Source: Thunnus maccoyii
Lineage: Eukaryota; Chordata; Actinopteri; Scombriformes; Scombridae
Direction of reading: 5' to 3'
NCBI RefSeq assembly: GCF_910596095.1
Contig: NC_056538.1
Span: 7,496,001-7,560,000, forward strand
DNA length: 64,000 nucleotides
Position numbers and translations under genes: made by a program
Shown here: positions 26,701 to 42,670 of the stretch, in pieces
Layout: every line of letters starts with the position of its first letter
Numbering within the stretch: the stretch's first letter is position 1
The notes under the pieces: model-generated
Told to the model about the DNA's origin: nothing
What the model saw: only the letters and a program-made list of their open reading frames with translations
Databases searched by the model: none

Positions 26701-27540
26701 CTTCGTGGTTCAGGCAAAACCCAAAATCTGCAACTTCACTGGATTGCGATAGAAAAACACCCAGCGTGTAGGCTGCACCTTTTTCTAAAAAACTGAGAAT
26801 TATTCAGTGTTGGAGGAGGTTTGAACTCTACCAAATGCCCTCAAGTGTGTGAAAACTCAGACACTGAAGATCAATTTTTATATTCCACTCACCAGCTAAT
26901 TTATCTTAAAAATTCTAAATTTAAAGGCAAAAGTTTGGAAAAGCCAAGAATTCACTTGAATATGTGGATCAAGTGATCTCACTCATTTCAATGAATTCCC
27001 TAAAGTAGTGAAACGGCATTAGACATAATTTATCATGTCAAGGGTAACACTCCTTGATTGATTGATCTTTGTATTGAGGAGGAGGACAGCTCACCCCAGC
27101 AGGTGTTCCACAGATAGCAGCGTGGGCCGCCTCTCTGTCCCAGGGTGGCCCAGGACACCAGGCCTCCTGACAGCCCTTCAGCTGCTCCAGGAGGGTCAGC
27201 CTCCTCCTGCTGCTCCTCCATGGGATGGCTGTTGTCCCATTAACTGCACTGTGAACCGCCCTGGACACAGACATATAGACACATTTACATTCATGTACAA
27301 CCACATGTACTTAAAACAGTAGCCAATTAGCAACAAAACAGAATAAAACTGCTGATGCCCTCATGATTTGAGACAAAAAATCATGGGGTTAAAATGTTGA
27401 TTTATCAGGTAGGTAGAAGTTTATAGATTCATTTAAGATTAGGCTTTTTTGGACATTCATTTTTAATAATAACAAAAAATAAATTAAAAAAACACTCAAC
27501 ACAAGCTAATGGATGGCATGACAATGGTTGATACTTACAT
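17795..27540 (-). CDS. rinl: Ras and Rab interactor-like protein (SH2 + VPS9 Rab5-family GEF)
   Basis: Coding exons from 5' to 3' are 27540-27539 (AT of ATG), 27260-27095, 23587-23476, 22855-22783, 22407-22319, 22120-22038, 21404-21173, 20378-19692, 19515-19198, 19084-18953 and 18189-17795. The sum is 2289 nt, 762 residues. Residues about 25-130 are an SH2 domain (TPAG-SFLVVRD with Arg62; FSDLAQLVIFYSLTRD). Residues 254-380 are Ser/Pro-rich. Residues about 385-500 are the RIN-homology region. Residues about 510-655 are VPS9, with GADDFLP (592-598), YMMELLDP and GEGGYYLT, including the Asp/Tyr pair used for exchange. RIN proteins activate Rab5/Rab22 on early endosomes. No Ras-association domain follows VPS9, as in RINL but not RIN1-3; instead there is a basic, Gln/Glu-rich tail. 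Human RINL also neighbours SIRT2. The first exon, holding only AT, is inferred. Confidence 0.88.
18953..19515 (-). other. rinl: VPS9 domain exons of rinl
   Basis: Exons 19515-19198 and 19084-18953 carry most of the VPS9 catalytic fold; the GGYYLT strand starts the last exon at 18189. The diagnostic blocks are LLKVCKSIYHSMN, GADDFLPCLTWVLL, YMMELLDPTQL and GEGGYYLTTLYASL. All junctions are phase 1 and the Gly codons are split. Confidence 0.85.
20593..21035. repeat. Percomorph interspersed repeat in rinl intron
   Basis: Starts near AAAGGTCAGTTCACC and includes GGTGCTGGTGGATTTT, then AGACAGAACCAGGCAAGCTG, CCAGTCTTTATGCTAAGCTA and AGCTTCATATTTAGTG. I recognise this block order from a repeat that is very common in percomorph introns. 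Boundaries are approximate and the class (SINE or MITE) is not assigned. Confidence 0.6.
21466..21964 (+). mobile_element. MITE-like element, TTAAAGCTG/CAGCTTTAA termini (copy 1, intact)
   Basis: The left terminus TTAAAGCTG (21466-21474) is the exact reverse complement of the right terminus CAGCTTTAA (21956-21964), giving a 499-bp unit within a rinl intron. The interior includes TTATAAAGCTGATATGGC, TTAGCTTTCATTTTGAGTC, AACTTTGTCTGGCTGCTGTTT and a TTGATnnATGATTAAT-type end. It is related to two other copies in this window (about 48745-49569 and 57388-57917). No protein is encoded. Confidence 0.7.
22783..27260 (-). other. rinl: SH2 domain exons of rinl
   Basis: The SH2 domain is split over exons 27260-27095 (LTLLEQLKGCQEAWCPG, WDREAAHAAI), 23587-23476 (FLVVRD, then LDYDIKCTET) and 22855-22783 (FQLSESRLSFSDLAQLVIFY). 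The Arg of FLVVRD is at the phosphotyrosine-binding position. The 3.5-kb intron between the first two exons holds at least one repeat (24410-24970). Confidence 0.8.
24410..24970 (+). repeat. Percomorph MITE-type repeat (copy A, plus orientation) in rinl intron
   Basis: Key blocks are AGCCATGCTAGCTCC near the left end, TGGATTGCCATGAAATTTG, CATCTAGTGCCATCATCAGG, TTAGCATGCTAACAAGCAC and CAGCCTCACAAAGCCACTGG near the right. The ends (AGCCATGCTAGC versus CATGCCAGTG on the complement) suggest degenerate terminal inverted repeats. A second copy lies in opposite orientation at about 53955-54385. The first part is internally duplicated: ATGGATTG(T/C)CATGAAATTTG occurs twice. Confidence 0.7.
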
Positions 27541-27581
27541 GTGTTGGGCTGGTTCAGTTCATGTGAATCTCCTTCTCTCCT

Positions 27582-27608
27582 CTACACTATGTGAAAACTT
27601 CTCCACAT
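27582..27608 (-). other. Putative upstream ORF in rinl leader
   Basis: If the inferred first exon is right, its leader contains an 8-codon ORF (ATG at 27608-27606, TAG at 27584-27582) and a 2-codon one (ATG AAC TGA from 27562). Both end before the main start and could dampen translation. Inference only. Confidence 0.3.
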
Positions 27609-27680
27609 GTTGCAATCTTGTCTGTCTTGAACTCCTGCTTTCTGCGCGGCACAAAAAGTTGCTTAAGAGCTCAAATGGGG

Positions 27681-27688
27681 CTTAAATA
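27681..27688 (-). promoter_or_regulatory. Candidate TATA-like box of rinl
   Basis: TATTTAAG on the minus strand lies about 140 bases upstream of the AT-containing splice donor (GTAAGT at 27538). A start site about 30 bases downstream would give a leader of roughly 115 bases. Motif evidence only. Confidence 0.35.
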
Positions 27689-27695
27689 GGAAGCT

Positions 27696-29027
27696 CACAT
27701 GTTCCTCAAAAACATCCCCAAGGCGTTCACTGTTATATGTTCTGTATTCTTTAAAATATTCAGTATTTCACATTTCAGGTCACTGCTGTACGGATGCCAC
27801 GTTTGTCTCCTTCTATCTATCTCCCGCACATGCTGGCTTTTAATGCACTTTCAATTTTCATGTGAAACTGCTCAGCTGATCTTTGATCACTGCAGTCCTC
27901 GCCCTCCCCTCAAGTGTGCATGTGGTTAACCCAGCTCTGTGCACATTATGAACAATGGAAAGACAGAGCAGTGCCTATTTTTTCTCTCTGCAGCGCCGTC
28001 TGTCTTCTACTCTGAAATGATGAATGGTAAAGACTTCAAAGTTGAGATCAGACAGCGGTCCTGAAAATGCAACTCTGAGATTATCTGTGTTTCTCATGTG
28101 TTGCAGATTTTATCTTGCAGCTGTAGAAAAACACAAAGATGCAAATTTGAGTCCATCAGTTAGAGGTGTAAATACACAGAAAAATGAGTTGAGAGACAGA
28201 GAGACAGTTGGATGTCTTGTATTCACGAAGGGGGTTTCATGTCTTAATTTTATCGCATGCACTTGCAGGTTGGTTTGCTGACTGTCCAACAGTCCTGCCT
28301 ATCACGGAAACCACAGTTAGAGGTGTTGATGATTGGTCAACATTTCCGTGGCAACAAGTGTCATGGTCTTCCTTTTACATGCAGCACTGTTCCACTTTCT
28401 GTTTGAACCACATTCTGCCAACAATGTTATCAACAGAGGGCAATAACCAATACAGCTGGTTCCAAGAAGCCAAACCAGAACCAACTATTAACCTTTGAAG
28501 TGTTGGACAGGAATGATCACTTTAAAATTAATAAAACCAGTGGAAAAACATGATATTAGTTGGAATCACAGGCCTTAATCCGTGAGCTGAAGAGGTGAAC
28601 AACTTTGTTGCCATTTTTTTCTTTATGACATTTGTTGCAACCAGTTCGTTATTTTAAAAAAATGAGATTGAGATGTAAAATACACATTGACTTGAAAATA
28701 CATTTTAAAACATGTAATAAAGACGTGTCACCAGGCAAACACTCTGTTAGCACATTTCAATGTGCAAAAAGTAGGTTATACAGCTGCAAAGTAGCACCAA
28801 AGTGGCCATTAACACTCAACTTCTCAATTGTGCAACCACTCTAAGAGGGAAAATATGGGGGATTAATTATGACAGCAATCACTTCAGATGGTGGTACTGT
28901 AGCTACCAGTCACAAGAAAAAAATTCAAAGGAATCAACTCATTAAATGTTGGTCTTACACGAAGATAAATGAACTCTCTGACACAGTTTCAACAAAAGTA
29001 AACATTATGAGCTTTACAAAGGTATAA
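27696..29027. other. Intergenic DNA between rinl and sirt2
   Basis: About 1.3 kb of AT-rich sequence lies between the inferred rinl promoter and the inferred sirt2 poly(A) site. No gene or known repeat is recognised. Confidence 0.5.
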
Positions 29028-29033
29028 TTTATT
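29028..29033 (-). terminator. Candidate polyadenylation signal of sirt2 (AATAAA)
   Basis: AATAAA on the minus strand lies about 1.1 kb after the sirt2 stop. An ATTAAA only about 25 bases after the stop (30122-30117) is an alternative that would give a very short UTR. Confidence 0.35.
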
Positions 29034-30146
29034 GCAGGACTTTTGCATTAGTGTCCATTAGTATTATACAGATGTTAGTAATATTGTGTCCACCCCCAGT
29101 ATTTTTTATTTGATGATGCCACAATTCATGCTCATTAAGTCTGCACAGTTTCCAGTGAAACTGTAGCGACTTTTACTAAGTTACCCCAAATTTCAGCATT
29201 CCGTGTTTGTTAGCTTTTTATGTATCTCCAAAGATTTAAACGGCAAAATTAACTAATGACCAATGTTTTCACCTGGTTATTTTTCGCATCATGTACAATT
29301 TGTTGTTCCATAAGATTAAGAAAACATCATTTGTTTCATAAACATCTGGGAACATTGTATTAAAGGAAATTACACAAATGAACTCAAACAGGAGTAGAAG
29401 GTCACATGAAAAGCAATTAATTAAAAATCAAGACATTTTAAAAGTTCTACATAACCCCTCGCATATTAACTTACTGTTATATTTACAACTACCTCTAGTT
29501 TACCAACCAGAAAGTTCATTTTTAGTACATATGTTAATGTAATTTGGTCACTGGCCAATCAGGCAAATCGATTTTTAAATGTAATACAGCCTGGTTATCT
29601 TTTAAAGAAGCTTGTTCATGAGTTAATCTGTACTCAACTGGTCTGGAGGTAATATGCCAGCTTGCCCACAACGCAGCAGATTCATGATCACGCTGCTGAG
29701 GTTTTAGACATTATAACCACCACCTCCGCTCAGCGAGATCTGCAAACTTTTGTTGATGACATTTTTTCTCTAAGGCTGAAATGTAGATATACTTAAAAAA
29801 TGCCACAGTCTACTGCAGCAAAGTTTGCCCATGCACAGAGTTAACTGCCTCAGACAAAGATTGATGTGTGCTTGTGAAAAGAAACATCTAAGTATATTAA
29901 AGTCTGTAAAGTGCAAATAACTGATATAAACAAAATCATGGGATGTCAGATGTCATGTGCTTATTCAGAAGAATTAAATGTCCGCTGATGAATAATGAGC
30001 GTCTTTCTCTGTTTCGCAGACACCCAGCACCCGAAGCTTCAGCTGCAAACACAAACTCTGGTATCATATTCTCCCTTTCAGGGCCGTCTCCAAGCTGTGA
30101 CATCACAATAGTGGCTTTTAATAAAAAGGGGAGCTTTCTAAATTAG

Positions 30147-35038
<4,892 letters not shown>

Positions 35039-35450
35039 TTATCCGTCTACTGACACCCTTCAACCACACGGGTCCAATTAGCACCGTATTTAATTTCGCT
35101 ATTTTACTAAGTTGTGACAGGTATTCGCTACACAGCTAACACTCAACTGGCCCGTTTTGTTGTTGTCCGTCAAAAACACGGTCCGTGTTTGTTGTGACCC
35201 AGTTCCCGTAACATGATTGGTTCTTTTTCTTCTTCTCCTCTTCTTTGGTTTTACTCGAGCCCTCAGGAAGTGCGCCGGGCATTGAAGCCAATTTGACATA
35301 GTGGCCAAACCGGTTTTTTGAATGTCACAACCCCGCAAAATGACTCGTTTCACTATCAGAATTTGACCCATTGGGTCCGACAACATTTGGAAAGTCTATA
35401 GCCGCAAGATTGAACTGTTTTATCCCCATTCAAGTTAGCCGGAGGGCTAA

Positions 35451-35482
35451 ACCGGAAGTTAGTCATCTCGGCCGGCGGAAGT
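35451..35482 (-). promoter_or_regulatory. Candidate ETS sites upstream of sirt2
   Basis: ACCGGAAGTT (35451-35460) and GCGGAAGT (35475-35482) are two ETS/GABP-type motifs in a locally GC-richer, TATA-less stretch. It lies about 420 bases upstream of the sirt2 ATG. Such paired sites are typical of housekeeping promoters. Function is inferred. Confidence 0.4.
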
Positions 35483-35970
35483 CTCTAGTGAGCATGCTCC
35501 AGCGTCCATAGAGCATTGTAAATAAATACACATTGAAAATAAGTATGCGTAACATAAGAAATGTATGAATAACATTTATCCTACTACTAAAAGTTAGGCA
35601 ATAATAATACTATCCAACGTGGGGTGTGGAAATAGCTCATAGATCTGTAAGTCCTGTTCTCATTAAAACAAACACCGAAGTCAATGTAGATGGTGTCATT
35701 ACATACAAAAGCAGTGATTCCTTCATCCCCATTCACTTTCTTCTCTGAGTCCAACTGGTGTCTTCATCTACCCTCTGTGAAGTCTGACACTGCAGCAGTA
35801 CAAGGCTCACACTGGATTATGGGCTTACGTTTCCCCATATAAGCTTCTACACTGAAGATTAGAAATATATACAGACACTATGATGTGTTTTCATTGTGTT
35901 AAACATGGCTTGAAGATTCACAGGTAAATGTCATAAATTTACAAGAACTGTGATTCTGAACAATAAAATC

Positions 35971-35976
35971 TTTATT
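35971..35976 (-). terminator. Candidate polyadenylation signal of dmac2 (AATAAA)
   Basis: AATAAA on the minus strand lies about 680 bases after the dmac2 stop, in AT-rich sequence. An AATAAA also occurs on the plus strand at 35962-35967. Confidence 0.4.
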
Positions 35977-36656
35977 CACAACATTTACAATTATATTTAC
36001 ATTTCGGCAACAAATAAAATTACTGCCACATAGGCAGACAATGTGCATTTTGCTTGAGACAGAGACATGATATTGCATTGTAAATATTTCAGAATGTGCA
36101 TTTGATATTATAAATGTACGCACTCTTGACAGCAAGTTGATGGGAAAACAACACACTATACCAAGCAGACTGTGATAACAAACTGTATACTTTGAAGGAT
36201 TATGCCAAATAATCCCACAAATTTAAGGTAGTACATTTGTTCTTCCACATTGCTGTATTTTTTCTTTTTCCCATGTTCATATCTGGTTAGATGTTTCCAG
36301 TGTCCAATTTGGGTATATAAAAGGCTCATTCTGGAGGAGTGTGCCAAGACTTGCAGATGCAGATGTAAAATTCTAAATGCTAGCTTGACTTTCTGTATGA
36401 TAACCCTAAACTTGGCTTGGTACAGTACTGAAAAAAGATCCTTGATGGCTGAATTGCTGCAATAATCAGACTTGCAGAGGAGAATCGCCTCTCTTCTTTT
36501 CATGTCAGTTGTGTCCTCTGCACCTATCTTTGCTCCATCATCACCCTCTCTCTCTCAGACTAGTATATGATCAGGCAGCAGAGCTCTCTTAGAGGACTTT
36601 TACCTCTTTCTGCATTGTATCCCTTGATTCTTCTGATTCCTGTCTTGGTCCATGCC

Positions 36657-39600
36657 CTACCTCTGTGCTTGCATCTGCTCCTCCTTCTCCTCTCCCTCCT
36701 CCTGCCTCAGGCTGTGGTCGTAGCCAGTGGCAGTGATCTGGCATTGTGGTAACATCTCCTCCAGCAGGATGATGACCAATCCAGGACTGGAAATCCCTGG
36801 GAGGGACGATATGTCCAGACGCTGCAGTCCCCTACAGCACACACACATTACACAAAAAGGAAGAACTTAATACAACAGAGGCAATTGGTGACATCAACTA
36901 GACTACGCTGTGAAGGTTTGGATAATTGAATTACTTGAGATTTCTCAGGGCAGCCAGACCGCCTGTGGTGATGCGTGGACAATGTGATATGTCCAGTTCC
37001 TCCAGAGAGTCCTGGAACATGTGGAGCCTGGCCAGGAACCAGTCGTCCACTTCAGAACATCCTCGCAGGGACAGACTCCGTAAAGATCTCTGGTTCTCTG
37101 AGGGAGGACAAAGCAGATGAAAAACACTGGACTCCTGTGCTGAATATGATTGAAATGAATTAACAGTACATGTGTCTGACAGAGTAAGAAAATTAAGTTA
37201 CAGCAGGAGAAAGTGATTTTGAGAGGAAAGAAAAAAAGAAACTGAAATAAAGACAAACAAGTCTGAGTTGGAGCTCAGTACCCAGGTTCCCCAGTCCAGT
37301 GTAGTTGATGACTGTGTAGCTCATGTCTATTTCCTCTAGAGGGGTATCTTTGTGATTCAAGAAGTCCCAATTGAACCTGCCCCTCTCGTCTGCGCGGAAC
37401 CAGGCTGGCTGGCCAACAAACCTGAGGACATGACGCAGCATAGACAATCACAGGAAAACTGAATCACAGCAGCACATCTGGAACATGACCCTGAAAATGT
37501 CATCTTTACATCTAAAGTGCATCACAGCAGATTATATGAAAACATGTTACAAGACACTGATGCTGCATATGAAAAATATATGTATGTATGTATGTGTAAT
37601 ATGTTAATAACTGCCACAAAAAGTGAGGGGCAATAGAAACTTTTTCAATGTGTTCAATGCATTTGAACTCATTTAAAAACATCAAATACAAATGTGCTAA
37701 GAGTCTGACAACCAGATGAAAGTATACTGGAAGTCAGTCGGTTGGGGCTTTGGTTCTGAAAAGTTACAAAGAAAAAAGTAACGTATTATGTAGGAACTAT
37801 TGCACAACTCTGCCACCTTGACCCTCGGAGCTCAGCTGCTGCTCTAAATCTTAGTTTGGTTGGTTTGTCACAACACATATGTCATCAAGTCCTGTGTAAG
37901 TTTATATATATGACACCAATCTGGTTTTCACATATCATGAATGTATACAGTTTTCCAATTAGTTGATCAACAGAAAATGTTCAAACTGATTAATCATTCA
38001 AGTCATTTTTTTAGGGAAAAACTCCAAAAATTAGTTTATTCAATCCGCAGCTTTGCTGTTATGTAAATTATAATTTGGGGGATTTTGGACGGTTCTTCAA
38101 AAAAAAAAAAAAAATTTCGAGATGCCACCATGTGCTCTGGGACCTATTTATGGATATTTTTCACATTTTTTGGACATTTTATAAACCACACAGCTATGTA
38201 ATTAATGAATCAAAATTATCATCCGAAGATACTGAAAATAATCAGAATTTATACAGAAAAACAATACCAGACCCATAAACAACAGGTTCAGACAGCAGTA
38301 CCTTTGTACTTGTCATGATATCTTTAAGACTTTAAGACTCGTAAAATAAGTTGGGTGAAACAAGTCACCCCATATTTCCAAGTGCAGCCTGACAGCTGAC
38401 ATGAACAATAATTTTAAGAAGAAGAAAAAATCATCTTAAATCTGCCGTGCTCCATTTGACAAAATATGTAGAGGCCAGTGAAGAGGGCACTTACCTAAAT
38501 CCTCCCTTCAGACTCAAGATATAATATGCTGCTGCTATGTCTGCTCCATAAAACTTCTGAGTGTAGCCAAAGTAACTGTGAAAGACAGAAGGGAAGTCAG
38601 TGATGGTCCCTGACGGTTTCAGATATTGACAGTAACTTTGGGGATCAGCATTACAAGCATTAAATATTATATGATAACCCACACTAATCCATTTTGATTT
38701 ACAATAGACCAGAAGTGAAGGACCCCTGAATGACAGAAATATATACAATTGTTTCCATTAGAGACTATACGTCTGCTAAATCAGAAAAATAGAATAATTT
38801 CAGTCTACTTTGCAAGCTTCTTCTATTATTAACATTATATTTTAAGAATCATAGATTTTTTGTAGTGCGATAGATGATGCTTATGGGAACCTTTTGTTTT
38901 AGTGCATTGGGGACCTGAGGACTGCAGCTATCCATTTCATTAATGCTGTTTCAACTAGAGTCTACCCTGCAACAGACACCAGCAGCAGTGATATGAGTTC
39001 ATATCTTGAATCGAATCAGCCATAATGTTTCTTACATGTTCTTCTTCTGAAGCCCTCTACTCCTCAGCTTGGACCTCCAGCTCAGGAGCATCTCTACGTC
39101 ATAGAAACGCTGGGTGAGGAACAGCAGGAGTCTGGTGTGTAGAGGAGGTGGGCTCACCGAGCTGGAGCTCCATGGTCGCCTAGCAACAAGGAGGAGAGCT
39201 GACCGCTCGCAGCACCTGCGTAGAGACTGGACAGAGACACAGAGGAGAGGACAGAGAAGAAAGGACAGAGACAAAGAGGAGAGGACAGAAACAGAGGGGA
39301 CAGAGAAAGAAACAGAAACAGATAAAGGTGAATACTGTCTCCCAGCGCTTGTCAGGTAAAGTCCAGGTGGAAAATATAAGATACAGGAGTCACCAGCTAT
39401 CTGTAAAAACATTCAAGCCCTCATGTCAACGGTGCTCCTGTCTGACCCTTTTATTCTCACAAATCCTGTCAGAGAAACAGATACTAGTCATTGCTAAAGC
39501 CTTGAGAGACTGATTTATACCAACGAATTCCTGAAAATAGAAGTTAATGATTTTCCACTTAAAAAATACACACTAAAACATTCAATAAAAATATGTCGTT

Positions 39601-39829
39601 AAACTTTAACTATTAACGAATAGCATGATACCTTCAGCATGCTGGATCTATACAGTCTTCAACCTAACACTAGTTAAGTTTTAGTAAACGCTGGAGCCTG
39701 TAAACACTGCCATGTAACAGACTATACACTGACATTTAATAAAGACACGTTAACTGTTATTAACTCCTCTGGTTACTCAAGTAATTTGTCAAAATTTGAA
39801 GGGTAACTTACCACCAAGGGTGCCGACAT
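36657..39829 (-). CDS. dmac2: Distal membrane-arm assembly complex protein 2 (ATP5SL), complete, 6 exons
   Basis: Exons from 5' to 3' are 39829-39812, 39226-39036, 38575-38495, 37421-37282, 37097-36935 and 36831-36657. The total is 768 nt, 255 residues (human DMAC2 257). The product is a mitochondrial factor needed to build the distal membrane arm of respiratory complex I. The N-terminus is Arg/Leu/Ser-rich with no acidic residue for its first dozen positions (MSAPLVSLRRCCERSALLL), as expected for a matrix-targeting presequence. Then come FLTQRFYDVEMLL (human FLTNYFYDVEALRD), YGADIAAAYYILSLKGG (human YGAGAFFILKQGG) and leucine-rich repeats at residues about 145-225 (LRSLSLRGCSEVDDWFL, LEELDISHCPRI, LQRLDISSLPGIS). 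ILLEEMLPQC matches the human end. The Glu-rich tail is lineage-specific. The acceptor at 39227 was chosen because the next AG puts a stop in frame. Confidence 0.93.
37930..38110. repeat. Fragment of TTGATTAAT-type fish repeat in dmac2 intron
   Basis: CAATTAGTTGATCAACAGAAAATG and TGATTAATCATTCAAGTCATTTTT resemble an abundant percomorph repeat family marked by ATTAATCGATTAAT blocks. An A-run follows at 38099-38114. Boundaries are approximate. Confidence 0.4.
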
Positions 39830-39874
39830 GATAGCGCCGTTCAACAGTAACCCGTAAGGGACAAACGTCCTCCT

Positions 39875-39892
39875 TGCGCATTTAGTACGTCA
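39875..39892 (-). promoter_or_regulatory. Candidate NRF1-half and CRE-like sites upstream of dmac2
   Basis: TGCGCA (39875-39880) and TGACGTA on the minus strand (39886-39892) lie 50-65 bases upstream of the dmac2 ATG. NRF1 and CREB/ATF motifs are common in promoters of mitochondrial genes. Motif evidence only. Confidence 0.35.
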
Positions 39893-42030
39893 GTTGTTGT
39901 TCATCATTTTCACCACAAGGTGTCTCTCCACGCACGTCTCTGATCCTGACCAGGTGAACCTGATCTATCCTGATCTGGTTTGGTTATTATGATGAAGTGG
40001 AGTAGTGTTTGTGTACTGTAGTTTAAATAAGTCAGCATCAATATTCTCTTTTCATTTGCTCTCCTCCACAGGGAAAGGTCAGCAGTCATGAATACTGTAC
40101 AAGCAGCTGGTAGGGATTAAGTGTCTTGCTCAAAGGCATTTCAGCAGGGTCAAGACTATAACCTGTATCATAAAGATGATCATCTGGCACCTATAGATTC
40201 AGAGTAAACACAACAACTAACATGCCACTACTGAAATCATTTTATTTCAGCTTTATTTGGGGTAGCACAACAAATATCATGCACTAACTGAATCAGTCAA
40301 CTCTTATAAGGTTGTAGCCCTCGCCTGCTGCCTTTTTTTAAAATCTTATATTACATCTCTAGGCCCATATTGCTTGTTTGTTCAATTTTCCTTCAAGCAT
40401 GATCTGGACCTTCTCTTCAATACCTTTGGGAGACAAGACAGGTTGAAACACCACTTATCTGACAGATGTGTCACTGAAAAACAAGCACACCAACACCACA
40501 CCCATCCTGCTTCTATCTCTCTCTCTCTCACACACACACACACATGCATAGACCTCCCCAAGCTCCCACACTCACACCGAGTGTGATGTGACAGACGGCT
40601 CACACTTGCTAGTACAAACAATTAGCAAATGAGATCACGGCTCACACCTCTCATGTTTGTTTGCAGAGGAGTGGCAGAGAAAAGAAGCAGCAATTGGATG
40701 GTGAGCAAAACAGAGGCGTTTGGTATAGTGATCACGTATATGCACAATGTTAAACTCTGAATGTGTTCCCAGTGAGTAGGCCATATAATGCAACAGTAAC
40801 CAACATAAAGTAAACACAGTCAGAAAAATGTTGATATTTTATTGAAAAACCATAAAGATTTGTATGACATTTAAAAGTAACATGGCAAATATAAAGTCAA
40901 GAAAACTTAACAATTCACTACTTCCCTGGTATTAGCTGGAGTTATTGACAATGTGATGGAAAGATTGAGGGAGAGGCAGTGAAAGAACCAAGGTCTGCGC
41001 GGTCTGTGTAGTCTGAGCAAATCACATTACTGAAGGGTTGGTTGAATGAACATATGGACCAATGAAGTAAAGAATAAGTGGCAGAGGGGATGAATGAATT
41101 GATTAGGGGATGGGTTGTGGTATAGATGGATTGCTTACTGGACTAGAATTTTAATGGTTTAACAGCAGCAGCAGATAGTACCTATAGTGTGTTTGTGTAC
41201 GTGTGTGTGTGCCTGTGTGTGTGAGCACAGGTATGTTTCTGGGTGTTTTTGTGTGTCTTGACTGCTCTATACATTGAGATTGATGATCATCGATTCTGAT
41301 CTGTTTGAGCTTGAAAAATTAAATTTTCCGTATGCAGTTCTGGTTGGGAACACCTCTAAACCGATCAGTCTTTGTCGGCACGAGATGACAATTTATTTTA
41401 TTTTATCAACACTCAAGAATATTACTGCTGTTAGATCAAAAGTATTTCTCTTTGAAATTCAACTTCCTGTATTATTGATGGCATTTTTGTTCCTATCGTT
41501 TATATGTGGTTTGATGTGCTGTATTCATAGCCACATGTGTTTGTTTATGCTCATGAATTTTTGATTGCGCCTTAATGGACTTTTGAAAAGCAAGCCATGA
41601 CCATGCAGTAGCATGAAGTTTGAAGTCAACAAAGCGGAGAGTCTACAAACATAGATTGCTATTCTGCAGAATAAAGAAAGTAGTCTGTCAAATGTTAAGC
41701 AAAAAGTTCTACTGCTGTAACTTTACTGTAACATCTTAAACATCACTAACAGTATTGTTAAAAAGCAAAGAATTGGGGAATAACATCAGATATGGCTTTC
41801 CTATCCTTTCCTAAGTAAACAACTAACACTGAGCCCAAAGCATTGAGAGGGTTAAATTCTTTCTTTAAAGGATTACCCACTTACATCCACATCCCATGCA
41901 AAAGCAGTGATCCAGTTCCTCAAAACCACCCAATTAGGGGTTTGTTAACACAGCAAAACCAGAGGATCGTGACTTGTTTCTAAAAATGGCTGTACATTTT
42001 GTGCTCTGCTGATCTTTCTCATTCTTCCCT
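39893..42030. other. Intergenic DNA right of dmac2
   Basis: No exon recognised. TTTATT at 40838-40843 gives a minus-strand AATAAA, and the following 400 bases contain no recognised repeat. A short CA run lies at about 40529-40543 and GT-rich sequence at about 41200-41222. Confidence 0.4.
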
Positions 42031-42054
42031 CCACAGTGAGGTCAGGGGTGGCGG

Positions 42055-42500
42055 GGAACTATTCAGATTATTTATTTGGATAAAAGTACCAATTGCACAC
42101 CGTAAAAATAGTCCATTACAAGTAAAAGTCCTGCATTTAAAATTGCTCTTAAGTGAAAATAGTTAGCAACAAACGTATGCCAGGTATAAAAAGTAAAAGT
42201 ACTCATGTTAGCAGCACTTTCATGTTGAGGTGGAGTTTTAATAATATTTTCTATACTATTTTACAAACAGATCATAGGATTTTTTTAATGTAGAATCTTA
42301 ATCTGAAAAGTAAAGTATTAACTATAGTTAAATATATAAATGTAGTGAAGTAAAAACTACAATATTTCATTGTAAAATGAGGTTAAGTGGAAATATAAAG
42401 TAGCATAGCATGGAAATATTCAAATAAAGCACAAATACCTAAAAATTGTACTTAAGTGTAGTACTGGAGTAAATGTATCTTGTTACTTGGTTAAATAGGA
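42055..42500. repeat. Percomorph interspersed repeat (AGTAAAAGTC / TACTTAAGT type)
   Basis: Blocks ACAAGTAAAAGTCCTGCATT, AAGTAAAAGTACTCATG, AAATGTAGTGAAGTAAAAAC, TATAAAGTAGCATAGCATGG and TTGTACTTAAGTGTAGTACT occur in the order of a very common percomorph repeat. The ends are degenerate. Confidence 0.65.
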
Positions 42501-42552
42501 GCAGACCGAGAGCAGGTAGTTTTGCTTGGACATGAGGCTTTCAGGTGGTGAT

Positions 42553-42670
42553 ATTACAGCTGAAACGATTAGTTTAGGATCAGTTAATTGACCAGAAATT
42601 CATCAGTCAACATCAAACATCAATTTTTATGAGGATTTGCTGTTCTATTTGATAGTTTTTGGTTTAAACC
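42553..42670. repeat. Fragment of fish repeat beginning AGCTGAAACGATTAG
   Basis: CAGCTGAAACGATTAGTTTAGG followed by AGTTAATTGACCAGAAATTC is the typical start of the same ATTAATCGATTAAT family proposed at 37930-38110. It is truncated soon after. Confidence 0.5.

Noticed and set aside
30003-30146. Apparent exon after a TTTCGCAG-like acceptor on the plus strand
   Set aside because: It lies opposite the sirt2 3' UTR, has no donor or protein similarity, and the plus strand shows no other gene signal here.
35099-35386. 95-codon minus-strand frame just upstream of sirt2
   Set aside because: It overlaps the inferred sirt2 leader/promoter, has a Lys/Arg run from a CTT-rich stretch, and is not in frame with sirt2 exon 1.
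39227-39240. Alternative dmac2 acceptor CGCAG|GTGCTG within exon 2
   Set aside because: Joined to exon 1 it gives an in-frame stop after 11 codons; the upstream CCAG acceptor keeps the frame open to the conserved region.
41274-41564. 96-codon hydrophobic frame
   Set aside because: AT-rich DNA gives Phe/Leu/Ile-rich frames; no promoter or family similarity.
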